The translations under genes and the position numbers were made by a program. Shown here piece after piece: positions 49,744 to 59,387 of a stretch of 64,000 nt of DNA; the stretch's first letter is position 1; every line of letters starts with the position of its first letter. Location: positions 3,461,820-3,525,819 of the forward strand of contig CM030937.1 in assembly GCA_018136815.1 (NCBI GenBank), in the 5' to 3' direction. The notes below the pieces were generated by a model that was not told the DNA's origin, did not search any database, and saw nothing but the letters and a program-made list of their open reading frames with translations. The stretch comes from Isochrysis galbana. Lineage: Eukaryota; Haptophyta; Isochrysidales; Isochrysidaceae.

Positions 49744-51012
49744 GACGAACCCCACCGGAGCTAGGCGAACACGCACCGTACACGGGAACGCACCGACGAT
49801 GGTCCCGTGAGGGAAGGACGCAACAGCTCGGACTCCACCGGCTAACGGACCACGAAAACACAAACAACAGGCCTGCCCGGAACCCACATTCTGAACCAGG
49901 CCCAAGGTAGTGCACCTGGGCCGAACCCCGGAAACCGACGACAAAGGAAAGACCATGCTTAAAGCGACACGAAGCAACGCCCCGCAAGCGGCGAGAACAG
50001 CATGGGAAAAGCGACTGAATGTCACCAAGGAAGAATGGAAACATATAGCAAGGCTATATACAATGCCATTGCTAAAACACACGGATAAACACCTCCACTT
50101 CAAACATATCACACATAGGCGAATCGGTACCAGGAATAGATTCGCAGACGGACAGACAGACGTCTGTAGACTGTGTCGCCGACACCGGGAAAACTCGTGC
50201 CATCTAGCGTGGTGTCCCGCGACGAAGAGAGTATTCGAAACCATAGACGCCCTCAACAACTTCACCCCCTCCCCCGGGAGATCACGCACACAAAAAACGA
50301 AAGACAGACTATTCGCATACCCCGGTGCGAACACACCCGAAAGTCTAAAAGCGTTATACGTGATAGCATGGAAATACATACTAAGAGACTTTTATAGAGT
50401 CGCATTTGAGTCATATGAGTACCACTATATCCCAGTATTGGAGTCTACACTAGTGAGGTTTGCCACATTGGTTAGGGGCCTCACCCCGCCACGGCAGCAT
50501 TGTTTGATGCGCACATGTAAAGCCGCCCAGGGGAGGAAGCCCAAACTTAAGAGAACGCTGGCACTTAGTGCCCCGATATTCATTGAAAACGAAAAGGGTA
50601 GGCTACAAATGAGCGAAAACACTAGCCTTGTAGCGGCAGCGCTTGGTCTCGCTGAAAGGCTCGCGTAGCGAGAAGCAAGAAAAGACGACCGGCTTTGATG
50701 AACCAACCAAAGGTGTGATCGATCAGCACAGCTCACCCACGGCAAACATGGACACTCGCAGACACAAGGGAACCGACGATAGCACCACAAGAAACAGGTC
50801 ACCCGGCAGCACAGGAGGAAGTTGAGAATACGCAGCTGGGGACAGGTGCACCCCGCTCCGCTCGGACCCCCACATGACCCGAGCCCCTAAGTAGAGCACG
50901 AGGGGAGTTGCCGCAAGGCGGGGAATGAGGGTGAGGAAGGGAAAGGGGCGTGGCTACGAAGGAATAGTTCAGGGCCACGTGTGAGGCGAGAATTTTAAAA
51001 GGTTTTTTTTTT
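49744..51012 (+). mobile_element. Second LINE 3' segment joined to LINE B
   Basis: After the LINE B stop codon the sequence resumes, from about 49900, with another LINE C-terminal domain (ORF 49910-50668). A 3' UTR follows (CCCGAGCCCCTAAGTAGAGC, GGCCACGTGTGAGGCGAGAA), ending in AATTTTAAAAGG plus T10 at 51003-51012. It is closer to LINE A than to LINE B in its C terminus (LGLAERLA against LDIAGKVA). No 5' hairpin precedes it, so this is a truncated copy or the result of template switching. Confidence 0.8.
49910..50668 (+). pseudogene. LINE C-terminal domain ORF, 252 aa, duplicated
   Basis: The ORF starts at a GTG after an in-frame TGA at 49892, so it has no proper start. It reads RLNVTKEEWKHIARLYTMPL, HFKHITHRRIGTRNRFADG and a CCHC knuckle (CRLCRRHRENSCHLAWC). 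All of these repeat features already present at the C terminus of LINE B (from about residue 1846). No RT or endonuclease lies upstream in this frame. Confidence 0.75.
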
Positions 51013-53274
51013 CTTAGTTCCAATTCTTTAGATTCTATTACGCATCTAACTCGTAGGCATCTGCCTTCGATCAGCGTTTCCGCCGTATCCGGTAACAGTT
51101 TCACTCTTGGGGAGGAGTCGCGTATCGCAATGCCTACCCCACTCGCCGGGTCGGTGGCGTTCGCTGGTGCGTGCACCATCCGCCATCCCAACGCTTTGGC
51201 GGTCATGCACGCTCGGTGGTGTCTGCCATCTGCGTAGGCGTGAAGCTCTTGGAGTAGTAGAATGTCCACACTCGCTTTCCTCGCTTGGGCTAGCGCCGAG
51301 CCTAAGGCGCCGTGTCCGGCGCCGTTGATGTTGTAGGACACGATAGTGATCGGTCCTTCACCTGGGTATCCAAGGGTGGAGTTGAATGTGAGTGAGTATA
51401 TTATCAACGTGTTGGCGCGGCATGTCACGCGGGCTAAGCGTGCATACTTGTGAAGATAGCGGCATTCGGCGCCTAAGGCGCAGAATCCTCCTTTCGGTTG
51501 CTTTCCGGGAGGTCCGGCGCTCGCGCGCGGAAACGCGCACACAATTGTGCACGCGCCGTCTTTCCATGCGCCCGGGTAGTCGTGCGAACGGTTGCACGCC
51601 TTGCCCACGATGTTCATGGGGCATTTTCCATTGGGGAAGCGTTTGCAAAGTTCGGGTTTGTCCGGGTTCAAGGCCTCTTGGATGGTCTTCTTGGGCGGCG
51701 CCATGCGCTTGCGCTCTTCGCGCTCGAGCCGTGCGGCTTTTTCCTCGGCGCACACACAAATGCGGAGAGGGGGTTGTAAGGCTAGGGCGTAGTCTTTGTT
51801 ATATCCTTTGCATCCCTTTGGACCCGCGTGGATGCACAGGTTCTTTATGTCGCCGCCGAGCTCGCGGCAATTCCGGACCGCGTACTCAATGGGGTATGGG
51901 GCTCCGTTAACGCTGAGAAGGATCTTGCGCGGAAAGTCGAACGATTTGAACGAGCCTTGCTTGGGGGTCACGTAAAGGTGGTAAACTTCTTTCTTACCTT
52001 GGGTTACAAGGATTCCTTCTTTAGTGAGGATCTTGGTCCTTTCTTGGTTCCCTTGTAGGAAGTAGAAGCCTTGGTTCTCAACCGCCTTGGCGAGTGAGCT
52101 GATTGTAATAATACTCTTCAGCTCGAACTTGTAGTTGCGCACCACTAGGTGCGCCGAGACATCTTGGAAGGCACCGGCCACCGCTTTGTCGGACGCCCGC
52201 GGGAGTCCCTTGAGCTTTTCGTCGAGAGTTTGATATTTGACCGCTATTGGGCACGGGATGCCCGCCTTGCGAAAGTCGGCTACGTCTTTGTACATTTCGC
52301 GAAATTGATTCGCGCAATCCGCCGTAACCATAATTTCCCATGGGCCGGAGGCGCTCTTAGACAAAAAGTCAGGTTCCAGGTCGACGCCTTCGAGTTTGTT
52401 GAGATGCGCAACAATGGCGCCCAAGGTCTCTTCGTCTTTAGCCTTGTGGCCCTTCTCGTACGCCGTGAAGGTGATGATGATTTTGTGAGAGTCTGGGAAC
52501 TCGGCCTCTTCCTCGGGCTCGGGCTCGAGGTCTTCGTCGAGTAGGGCCACCTGTGTGTCCGTGGAGGGAGACGAAGTTAGTCTTTTGTTTGGTCGTGTTT
52601 CTCTAGGGCCCAATGGGCTCAGTGTGCCTTCAGCGCTACCGCTTCCTCTCAAGGATTTTGAGTGGGGTGTATTTTGTGTTGGCTTAGTTTCGTGTTGGTG
52701 TTTGTTGTGGTGGACCTCTGAGGCCAGTGTCGTGCTCGTCGCCCTGGCGCCCGAGACGCGGCCTTCTGCCCGTCCTTCGTCGTCTCTGTAGAGTGCCTCT
52801 CCGGTGTCGTCTTCTCTGTTGTCTCTGTCCCCCTTGTTGGGGGCCCACAGCTGTTCAGTATTCTTGACCTTTGTCAGCATACCCCCATGGGGGTCTTGTC
52901 TATGGTGGTGCCGGGCCAGCCCCTCGTGCCGGAGCACGAGGGCGGTACCGCGGCTGTGTAGGGGCCAGGCCCGGAGGCCTTCCCTGTTGGATCGTCCCTC
53001 TTGTGTGGTGTGGCTGGGGTGGCTGTGTGGAGTGATGTGGGTGTGCTGCATGCTGGCTGCTGCCAGCATGCAGGCTGTTGTGTCTCCGTTCTCGGGGGTG
53101 GGCGGGCGCGGCCCGCTGGCTCCTGTGCCCACCTGGTCGGGCGGGTCGTCTTGGCGTGGTCGCTTCGGCGACATTGGCGTGTCCATGAACGCTTCGTCCA
53201 TGGCGGCGAGGGCGGCGGCAGCGAGGGCGGGAGGCGGCGCGCGCTCCATGACCCTATCAGTTTACTGATAGTTG
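51013..53274 (-). mobile_element. LINE C, 5' part only
   Basis: On the - strand: hairpin CTATCAG-TAAA-CTGATAG (53271-53254), GGGTCATGGAGCGCGCGCC, then coding closely similar to LINE B through the gag-like region and CCCH fingers and into the endonuclease (ending RCVIESKELEL). It stops at 51013, exactly where the T10 tail of the preceding + strand element begins. The rest of the endonuclease and the RT are missing. The two elements therefore meet tail to broken end in opposite orientations. Confidence 0.88.
51015..53249 (-). pseudogene. LINE C polyprotein N-terminal part, about 745 aa
   Basis: The start MERAPPPALAAAALAAMDEAF is nearly identical to LINE B. The middle gag-like region and both Cys/His clusters (CKRFPNGKCPMNIVGKAC; FCALGAECRYLHK) are preserved. 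The endonuclease reaches DTAETLIEGRCLRVRCVI and then leaves LINE sequence; the open frame continues about 70 codons antisense through the neighbouring LINE 3' UTR to 50799. There is no endonuclease active-site C-terminal half and no RT. Confidence 0.85.
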
Positions 53275-53511
53275 CGCTGTCTAGCAATAGGTGTGTAGCC
53301 CTGAATCTTCAGATCTTTTTTTTTCAGTTATGTTCTTCTTCTTCTTCATCATATTCTTCTTCTTCTTATTATTATTATTATTGTATCAATATTATTATTA
53401 TGCATATTCCATGAGAGGCACACTTAGCACTCGCACATTGTGCACATTCCAGTAGGAATAGTGCGAGTGGAATTTGTGGCCAAGGCCTTCCACTTTGGCA
53501 CCGAGGCGCAA
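53275..53511. other. Short AT-rich spacer with TTC/TTA microsatellite
   Basis: CTTCTTCTT...ATTATTATT at 53334-53402. It separates LINE C from the 3' end of the Tim21/Coa1-like gene. Confidence 0.6.
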
Positions 53512-54161
53512 TCAGGTATTAGGAGGGCTATCGGTGTCTGATGGCGCCACATGATGAGGGCCCGTTGCGTCGGTCGCCCAAGGTCCCGCTCCAGCTTCGA
53601 CAGTTTTACCATCATCAAGTAGGTCAATCACCTGGCCACTGGGCAGTTCCAACAATAGGATGACTGGGTGCCACGACCCAAACTGAATCAAATTGGTTCC
53701 CTCCTCAATTGGATCTTTCCTCGCGTTCGGCGCGTCAGTGGTCTCCTTCGACGCCACCTCCGGCACATAAAATGCCCGCGCGTGCAGAGTACCACGTCCA
53801 CGTGGGCCAAAGAGCGGAACAGCAGCTGCAACACTCTCTCGGCCAGCGCTTCCAGTCCACATCGGCGAGCGGATGATGGGCGAGCCGAGTGAATCTAAGA
53901 CAGGGATCTGCAAAGGAGCGATCAAGGATGGCAGGCATGCGCGGCACACATGTGAACAGAACAAAGCGTTTCGCGCTGCCTCGTCATAGCGGGATGCAGG
54001 CGGCGCACCGACTGTCGTGCAGCACCCACGAGGGTCGGTAATGGCTCTGGCCAGTGGAGAAGGTCGTCTGTTGCCCCATAGATGCAGGCTCCCATCGGTA
54101 TCCCAAGCGTATACGGCACGGCGCGACGGCGCAGAGCAGCCATCACGCGGGCGCCTGACAT
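53512..54161 (-). CDS. Tim21/Coa1-like mitochondrial inner-membrane protein
   Basis: Two exons, 54161-54009 and 53907-53512, give 182 aa. The intron, GTGCGC to TTTGCAG, is phase 0 and joins GAARQS to IPVLDSLGSP. The basic N terminus (RVMAALRRRAVPYTLGIP) could be a mitochondrial presequence with a short membrane span. The second exon follows the Tim21/Coa1 domain order: LGSPI, then VPLFGPRGRGTLHARAFYV (matching a G.G.L.V.A pattern) and WHPVILLLELPSGQVIDL. Tim21 acts in presequence import and Coa1 in cytochrome oxidase assembly; I cannot tell which this is. The C terminus (GPWATDATGPHHVAPS) is not conserved. Confidence 0.6.
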
Positions 54162-55362
54162 GCCAGGCGCCTTCCGGCCAAGGCTATAACTTGTTACAGT
54201 ACTCTAGAGTAGGCCCATTCCAAGACCTCGCTACTAGTATGCGCCCCACAAAATCAACCGTACTCTATTGACTATTGAGACGAGCGCAGGAGGGCTTAAG
54301 GTAGTTCTAAAGAGTAAAATACCTGCCGCGAGAGCGGCCAGAATGGCGACCGCGCCCGCCACCTGCTCTCCCCTCGCCCCCCCCCCCCCCCCCCCCCTTC
54401 CCCCCCCCACGGCACTCTGTGGGCAGGGAGAGGGTGGTCCCCCGGAGGACACCCACTCCTAGCAAGCAGCAAGAGTGGGGAGGCTCCGAGTCCGAAGAGT
54501 CGTCGCCGGGAACGCATCGTGAGCCGATCTAGGATCTACATGATCGAGGCGCATGGACTAGGGAAGAAGGCGTCGACCACACACATTCTGTGCGCGATGT
54601 GCGACGGGAAGGACCCAGAGGTGAAGGAAGACCAAAAGCGTTCAATTATCCCCATCCCTGCTAGCACCTTCCGTTGCCACCTGGAGGGTACATGACTCAA
54701 CTGGCCACCTTTCACACGTATGTCGAAACACACACACACACACGTGGTCCATGGGTCGTCGTCGCGATGTGGCGCGCCTTTCCCCCCCTCTCTCAAGACT
54801 TCTCTTCACTCCATGCCCCTAGCCCCGCTGAGACTTGCCACGATCAAGCTTCGGCTTGATTCGTGGAGGGGAGATGAGTGATTTTCAATTGATCCCTCTA
54901 AAAAATGTAATATGATTATAAGAGATTTGATGACGTATTATACGAAGCTTCCGTGGCTTGCTGTAGGTCCACTGGCGGTTGGTCAGACGTCGGTGGATGA
55001 CGTTGCCCTCTGTAAGTAAGGGGAACAATGTGAGAATCATTAATGGTAAGTGTATCGCGCAGTGCACACAGGATTGTGATGGTGATTCAAATGGTTTGGA
55101 TCTGCTTTTACAAAATATGGGCACCTGAGTGGGTAGCGACGTCAAGTTGTGGTGGATGGTCAATGTACTTCAAGTGACATGATGGGGGTTTGTTCAGGGG
55201 CCGACGTCAAGTTGGTGGATGGTACCTGTCTGTAAATCGAATCATCTCGTCTCGGGCCTTCCCAAGAACAGTGGTATTGTGGTCGTGACGCCAACGTCGT
55301 CCTCGACCACCTTGACGCACTTCTTCGCCGCCGGTCCGTACTACAACATGACAGACTATGAT
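54162..55362. other. Unassigned region
   Basis: A C run lies at 54380-54408 and a CA repeat at 54728-54745. No gene is supported. GACTTGCCACGATCAAGC(A/T)TC occurs at 54831-54851 and also near 38601-38620, a small dispersed repeat of unknown type. Confidence 0.4.
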
Positions 55363-55399
55363 TTAAACGACGCGATCTCCGAGGTGCATGTCGCAGAGA

Positions 55400-55712
55400 A
55401 CTGCACCGCTACCGTGTACGCGGCGAGCACCATTGGCAAGGAGCACTTCGGCCACTGCTACGTGATTCCTCTTACAGGCATGCATCAGAGGAGTATATCC
55501 ATCATCATCCATAGCTTCAATCAATGCACCAGCGTTGAGGAGTTCAACCACAATATGAGCATGCCCTCCCATGGCAGCCAGGATCAGGGCTGTCCGCTTC
55601 TCAGTAGCTCCAGTCTGGTTGACAAACGCGACGAATGCAGATCCACTCTTCTGATAATACTTGAACAACTCCAATGTATTCTTCACGCACGCTTTCGTAT
55701 AGATACAAATGT
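55400..55712 (-). CDS. Ankyrin-repeat exon
   Basis: An acceptor CCCTTTAG before 55712 opens DICIYTKACVKNTLELFKYY, then two ankyrin repeats: KRTALILAAMGGHAHIVVEL (LLNAGALIEAMD) and DGYTPLMHACKRNHVAVAEV (LLANGA). The G-TALxxAxxxGHxxIVxxLLxxGA pattern is unmistakable. GT sites after LLANGA could serve as donors. I could not find the other exons, so the gene may be partial. Ankyrin repeats mediate protein binding; the specific role is unknown. Confidence 0.7.
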
Positions 55713-56053
55713 CTAAAGGGTAAAGGGTATTGACAGTCCAGCAAATATTGTGCAATCCACACCAAGTGATATCACGGCGGATGGTGCCGCGTCGAGCTGG
55801 ATGAATCATCCAGCATTAGTGAGGGAGAGGGATGGGATAAGGGTGCAGAATGGGAGGAGTGATTGTGTGATTGGATATCTTTGCTCAGGCGGGGAAAGGG
55901 GACGAGAGTGTGTGCAGTGGGAGAGGGGAGAGCGCGTGCAGTGTGGAGTGTGGGGGGGGGCGGGGGACGGGGGGGAGTGCGGGAGTGCGGGAGTGCATGT
56001 CTAACACAAAACTCTATACTCTAATATAAAACTAAGTGATGCTATATTTAGAA

Positions 56054-56079
56054 ACCTGGCGCTAGACCTAGCGCCAGGT
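56054..56079. repeat. Perfect 11-bp-stem hairpin
   Basis: ACCTGGCGCTA / TAGCGCCAGGT with loop GACC, followed at once by the palindrome CTAGCGCTAG (56080-56089). The role is unknown. Confidence 0.8.
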
Positions 56080-56583
56080 CTAGCGCTAGACTTTGGCCCC
56101 TTGGACCGCTAGGTCTGGCACCTGGCGGAACAACTTAGCGGCGGGGGGCCCGAAGCCGAAAGGTGCGGGACTTCTACCGTCCCCGCTCTGACACTTGTGA
56201 CTTCCAATACCCCCCCCCTCCTCCGCGCCAAAAGGCGCGGGACTTCGACCGTCCCCATTGTGACTGCCCCCCCCACACACACACACACTTCACTGGTCTT
56301 TTCACAAGACGCCTCCTGTGAAAAAGGTCACACTGCTTGTGAAAAGATGGGGCCCCCTGACGGTATGATTATTCTCGACCCCCTTCCCCCCGCCACTGAG
56401 TCCCCCCCCCCCCCCCCTGAGTCCCCGCCCCCCCTTCCCCCCGCCGCCGAGTCCCCCACCCCCCCCCCCCCTCCCCGCCGAGCTCCCCCAACCCCTCGCC
56501 TCCCCCTCCCCCTCCTCAGCCGCCGAGCCGTCCCCCATCCGCCCAGCGCCCCGGCCCCTCTACACGCCCAGCGCCCCAGCCCC

Positions 56584-56740
56584 CTCCTTCGCCTCGTTCT
56601 CCCTGACATGACACCACCCCTCGTAGAGGGCGACGATGTGCGAGCCGTCGAGCTCCTGCTCGGACAGGGTCACGCGGGACGCCTCGAGGAGAGCGCGGCA
56701 GGCGGAGGGTTGACAGCCCTCATGGCCGCGTCCTTTCTCT
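56584..56740 (+). CDS. Possible ankyrin-like exon
   Basis: In the + frame, DDVRAVELLLGQGHAGRLEE is followed by GGGLTALMAASFLS, one ankyrin-like unit. It lies within a longer Pro-rich frame (56197-56871) and on the opposite strand to the ankyrin exon at 55.4-55.7 kb. One repeat is weak evidence. Confidence 0.35.
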
Positions 56741-57190
56741 CCTCCAACTCCCTCGCCACCTCCGCCATCCAAGCCGCCCTCGCTGCCGCCCACCCCACCC
56801 CCGCCCTCGCCACCTCCACCCTTGTCTCCGCCGCTGAGTCCTCCACCGCCCTCACCGCCTCCGCCCTCTGATCCTCCACCTCCTTCTCCACCACCGCCAA
56901 CATCGCCTCCACCTCCCTCGCCACCTCCTCCTTTCTCTCCACCACCTCCTTCTCCACCACCGCCAACATCGCCTCCACCTCCCTCGCCACCTCCTCCTTT
57001 CTCTCCACCACCTCCCCCGCCACCTCCGCCATCCAAGCCGCCTTTGCTGCCGCCCACTTCACCCCCGCCCTCGCCACCTCCACCCTTGTCTCCGCCGCTG
57101 AGGCCCCCCCCGCCCTCACCGCCGCCGCCCTCTCATCCTCCACCTCCTTCTCCACCACCGCCAACATCGCCTCCACTCCGTAGGTACTCA
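56740..57190 (-). repeat. Compound tandem repeat (66-bp unit) with open frames on both strands
   Basis: The 66-bp unit encodes VEAMLAVVEKEVVERKEEVA plus RE on the - strand. A longer block (AAETRVEVARAGVxWAAA, AWMAEVA) occurs twice around it. On the - strand this is a 173-aa coiled-coil-like frame (57191-56670). On the + strand the same DNA reads SPPPPSPPPP. Either could be coding; I favour the - strand coiled coil because the repeat period is a whole number of codons and gives regular heptads. This is unproven. Confidence 0.55.
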
Positions 57191-57199
57191 ACTGCTAGC

Positions 57200-57771
57200 A
57201 CCCCAGTCCTTCCCCTTGATATTTCTTGCCCATGGGGGCCTGGCCCCCCTTCAAGGTTACTCAGCCATGGGCATGGAGGATGGTCAGGCTGCTAGCACAC
57301 CAACAGCTCCAGGCTTGCGCACCTTCACAGCCGAGACGGCGTGTGGCCCACGGGCGCTCGGCGGCCTATCATTCTAATGGTATACTCGATTCCTATCATT
57401 GTGTCCTTCCAAGTTGAAAATGCTTATAACCCAGCCAAATCATGTACAAAAAGGGCATGCCTGGCCACAGGGGTATGGGTTGGCCTCATCCTAACCACAT
57501 TCACATTCTCCTAGGAGTGTACGGTTAGACGGCTAGATGTCTTACTGATCTCGTTGGGCAGTCGGCTGCGCCAGCGGCGGCGCACACACCCCCAACCCGA
57601 AAGCACGGCACTACATTAACATAATACATATTGTGGTATACTTACGATCGCAAGGCATCCATAGCCTGAGCTATCCCACTGGAGATCACATGCACTATGC
57701 ACTCCCACACTTGAATGTGCTTCCTCCTCATCCTGTTCCTCCCCAACCTCAGGCTCAGACTCAAACTCCGC
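57200..57771. other. Unassigned region
   Basis: I see no gene or repeat I can support. Confidence 0.35.
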
Positions 57772-58197
57772 CTACGCATAGGTACATTTATGGCCGCGCT
57801 CAGCATCACACGCATCCTCCGTCGGATCCCACATGACTCTCACCACACTCTCCAAGCATCCCAGTTGAGTGACAAGACACCAGTATAAAAAGCGCTGCCG
57901 ATCCACTCCAAACTCTTTGGCCCATTGGGCCTTGGTCGTGATCGAGTATGGAGTGGGAGTGGTCGGCGCGCGGGTGGTACCAGTGGCAGATGGCATTGAC
58001 AGCCCTCTGCTTCGTACTCTGCGACGGTTGGGCGCGCCCACAGCCGAATTTGACATTTGGGCACCTGTCCGTCGTCTGGGACGCCCATCGCGCGCGCTCC
58101 CAGCTTCCTGCTCATCTCGAAGGACGCTTTCGTCAACGCCGCGCGCTAGCGCCGGCGCCAGGTCCGGCGACTCAGTGGGCGCGCCCAGCGATGCCAT
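57772..58197 (-). CDS. Hypothetical protein, 141 aa
   Basis: From the ATG at 58197 the frame reads MASLGAPTESPDLAPALARG, a basic low-complexity middle (RRRTGAQ, RRRVRSRG) and a folded-looking C terminus (AQWAKEFGVDRQRFLYWCLV, WDPTEDACDAERGHKC). The frame stays open upstream to 58422. The family is not recognised, and introns are possible. Confidence 0.35.
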   Translation of the reverse strand: MASLGAPTESPDLAPALARGVDESVLRDEQEAGSARDGRPRRRTGAQMSNSAVGAPNRRRVRSRGLSMPSATGTTRAPTTPTPYSITTKAQWAKEFGVDRQRFLYWCLVTQLGCLESVVRVMWDPTEDACDAERGHKCTYA

Positions 58198-58422
58198 GGC
58201 GGTGGAGTGGCCGGAGGGGATGCCCTGGCCCCACGGTGGGTCGCCCGGCACCGTGGGCAGCCTGGCTTCCAAGCGATGGCCACGAAGGACACTGATGCCA
58301 GGAGCCAGGAGTTGCGCGCGCGCGAGGAAATGGCCGTGCGCGGAGTATTTCAAACCTTGGGGAGGGGGGTCTTTCAAAAGTGAACAGAGGACGACGGGGG
58401 AGTCCTGACGGCTGAGCGGCAC

Positions 58423-59387
58423 CTGCTGTAGAGAGAAACCTGCTCAGTGGCCTATTGCAGAAGGTCGTTTTTCTCGGGTTTGACAGCGCTTTACCTGTTA
58501 CTGGGTCAGTTGAAACCTCCGCGAAGTCAAACGTGGGGTGGGTCTGGATTCACGATCGGTGGTCGCGTAGACCGGCCACACGGCCGTGTTTTGCCGTGTT
58601 CCAAACCCCCTCCGTATCAGCTTCCGTCTTTGTGCGGTTGGCCTCGAAAGAAACGCGGTGAAAAGCGTATTTCCCAGGGTCTCGCGAGACGTTCAACTCG
58701 AGCGGAAGGCGACAGCTTACCAACCCAAGCCCCGCGTACTTGTCTCCTATTCATAGGTTGATGAAACGCGTGACTTTCGACCCCTCACGCCAGCGATCTC
58801 GATCTCACGGTCTTGAGATCTGCTTCAGCTCTGATGAAAATGGAATCTGAGGAATCCCCCCCACAGTCCCCTTGCGCGTACGGACGTTCATCAAGGACTC
58901 CTCCTCCGCGGGGGGAGGGGGGGGCGGTCGCCGCCAGCGATCTCTCGAAGACGGGGGCTGTCCCCCCACGCGCAGGGGGGAGAGGGGGGAAACGCTGCCC
59001 GTTTGTCCGGGGGGGGGGAGGGAGGGAGGGGTGCGGGAAGGGAGGGACGAGGGGATGGGGATGATGAAGCCCCCCCCGCCGCGCGCGCCCCCCCCCCCGC
59101 CCCCGCCCCCCCGCGCGCGCGCAGCGAGCCCACCGAGCGAATCCCGTCCGTCCCCCCCCCCCCATCGTAAGCTACATGGTAAGTTCCTGCTGGATGGAGA
59201 GAGAAGAGGAAGAGGAGGGAGCGAGCGAGCGGGTGTGTCGCGCACCCAAGTCGCCGCCTCGTTGGGGAACAACGGGGGGGAAGGGGGGCAGAGGGAGTTC
59301 GCCTCCCATCAGTCTCGGCCACCGAGCGAGTGAAGGAGGGGCTTTAGGGGTCTGGAAGAGGGGACTCACCGCCGCGTCAGCCGTCGG
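58423..59387. other. Unassigned, upstream of PH gene
   Basis: It is G/C-rich with long G and C runs (58910-59165) that open frames on every strand. It may contain the leader or a first exon of the PH gene, but I could not define one. Confidence 0.35.

Noticed and set aside
50799-51012. C-terminal 70 codons of the 816-aa LINE C ORF
   Set aside because: They are antisense to the neighbouring LINE 3' UTR and not LINE-derived coding.
43520-51015. LINE C and LINE B as one twin-primed (5'-inverted) insertion
   Set aside because: In twin priming the inverted 5' part lies upstream of the 3' part; here it lies downstream, and the two copies differ in sequence.
55219-55716. 165-aa + strand ORF
   Set aside because: It lies antisense to a clear ankyrin-repeat exon.
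56822-57295. SPPPP-rich 157-aa ORF as a cell-wall protein gene
   Set aside because: It is the complement of a codon-periodic coiled-coil repeat and lacks a signal peptide or bounded exon; kept only as a repeat feature.
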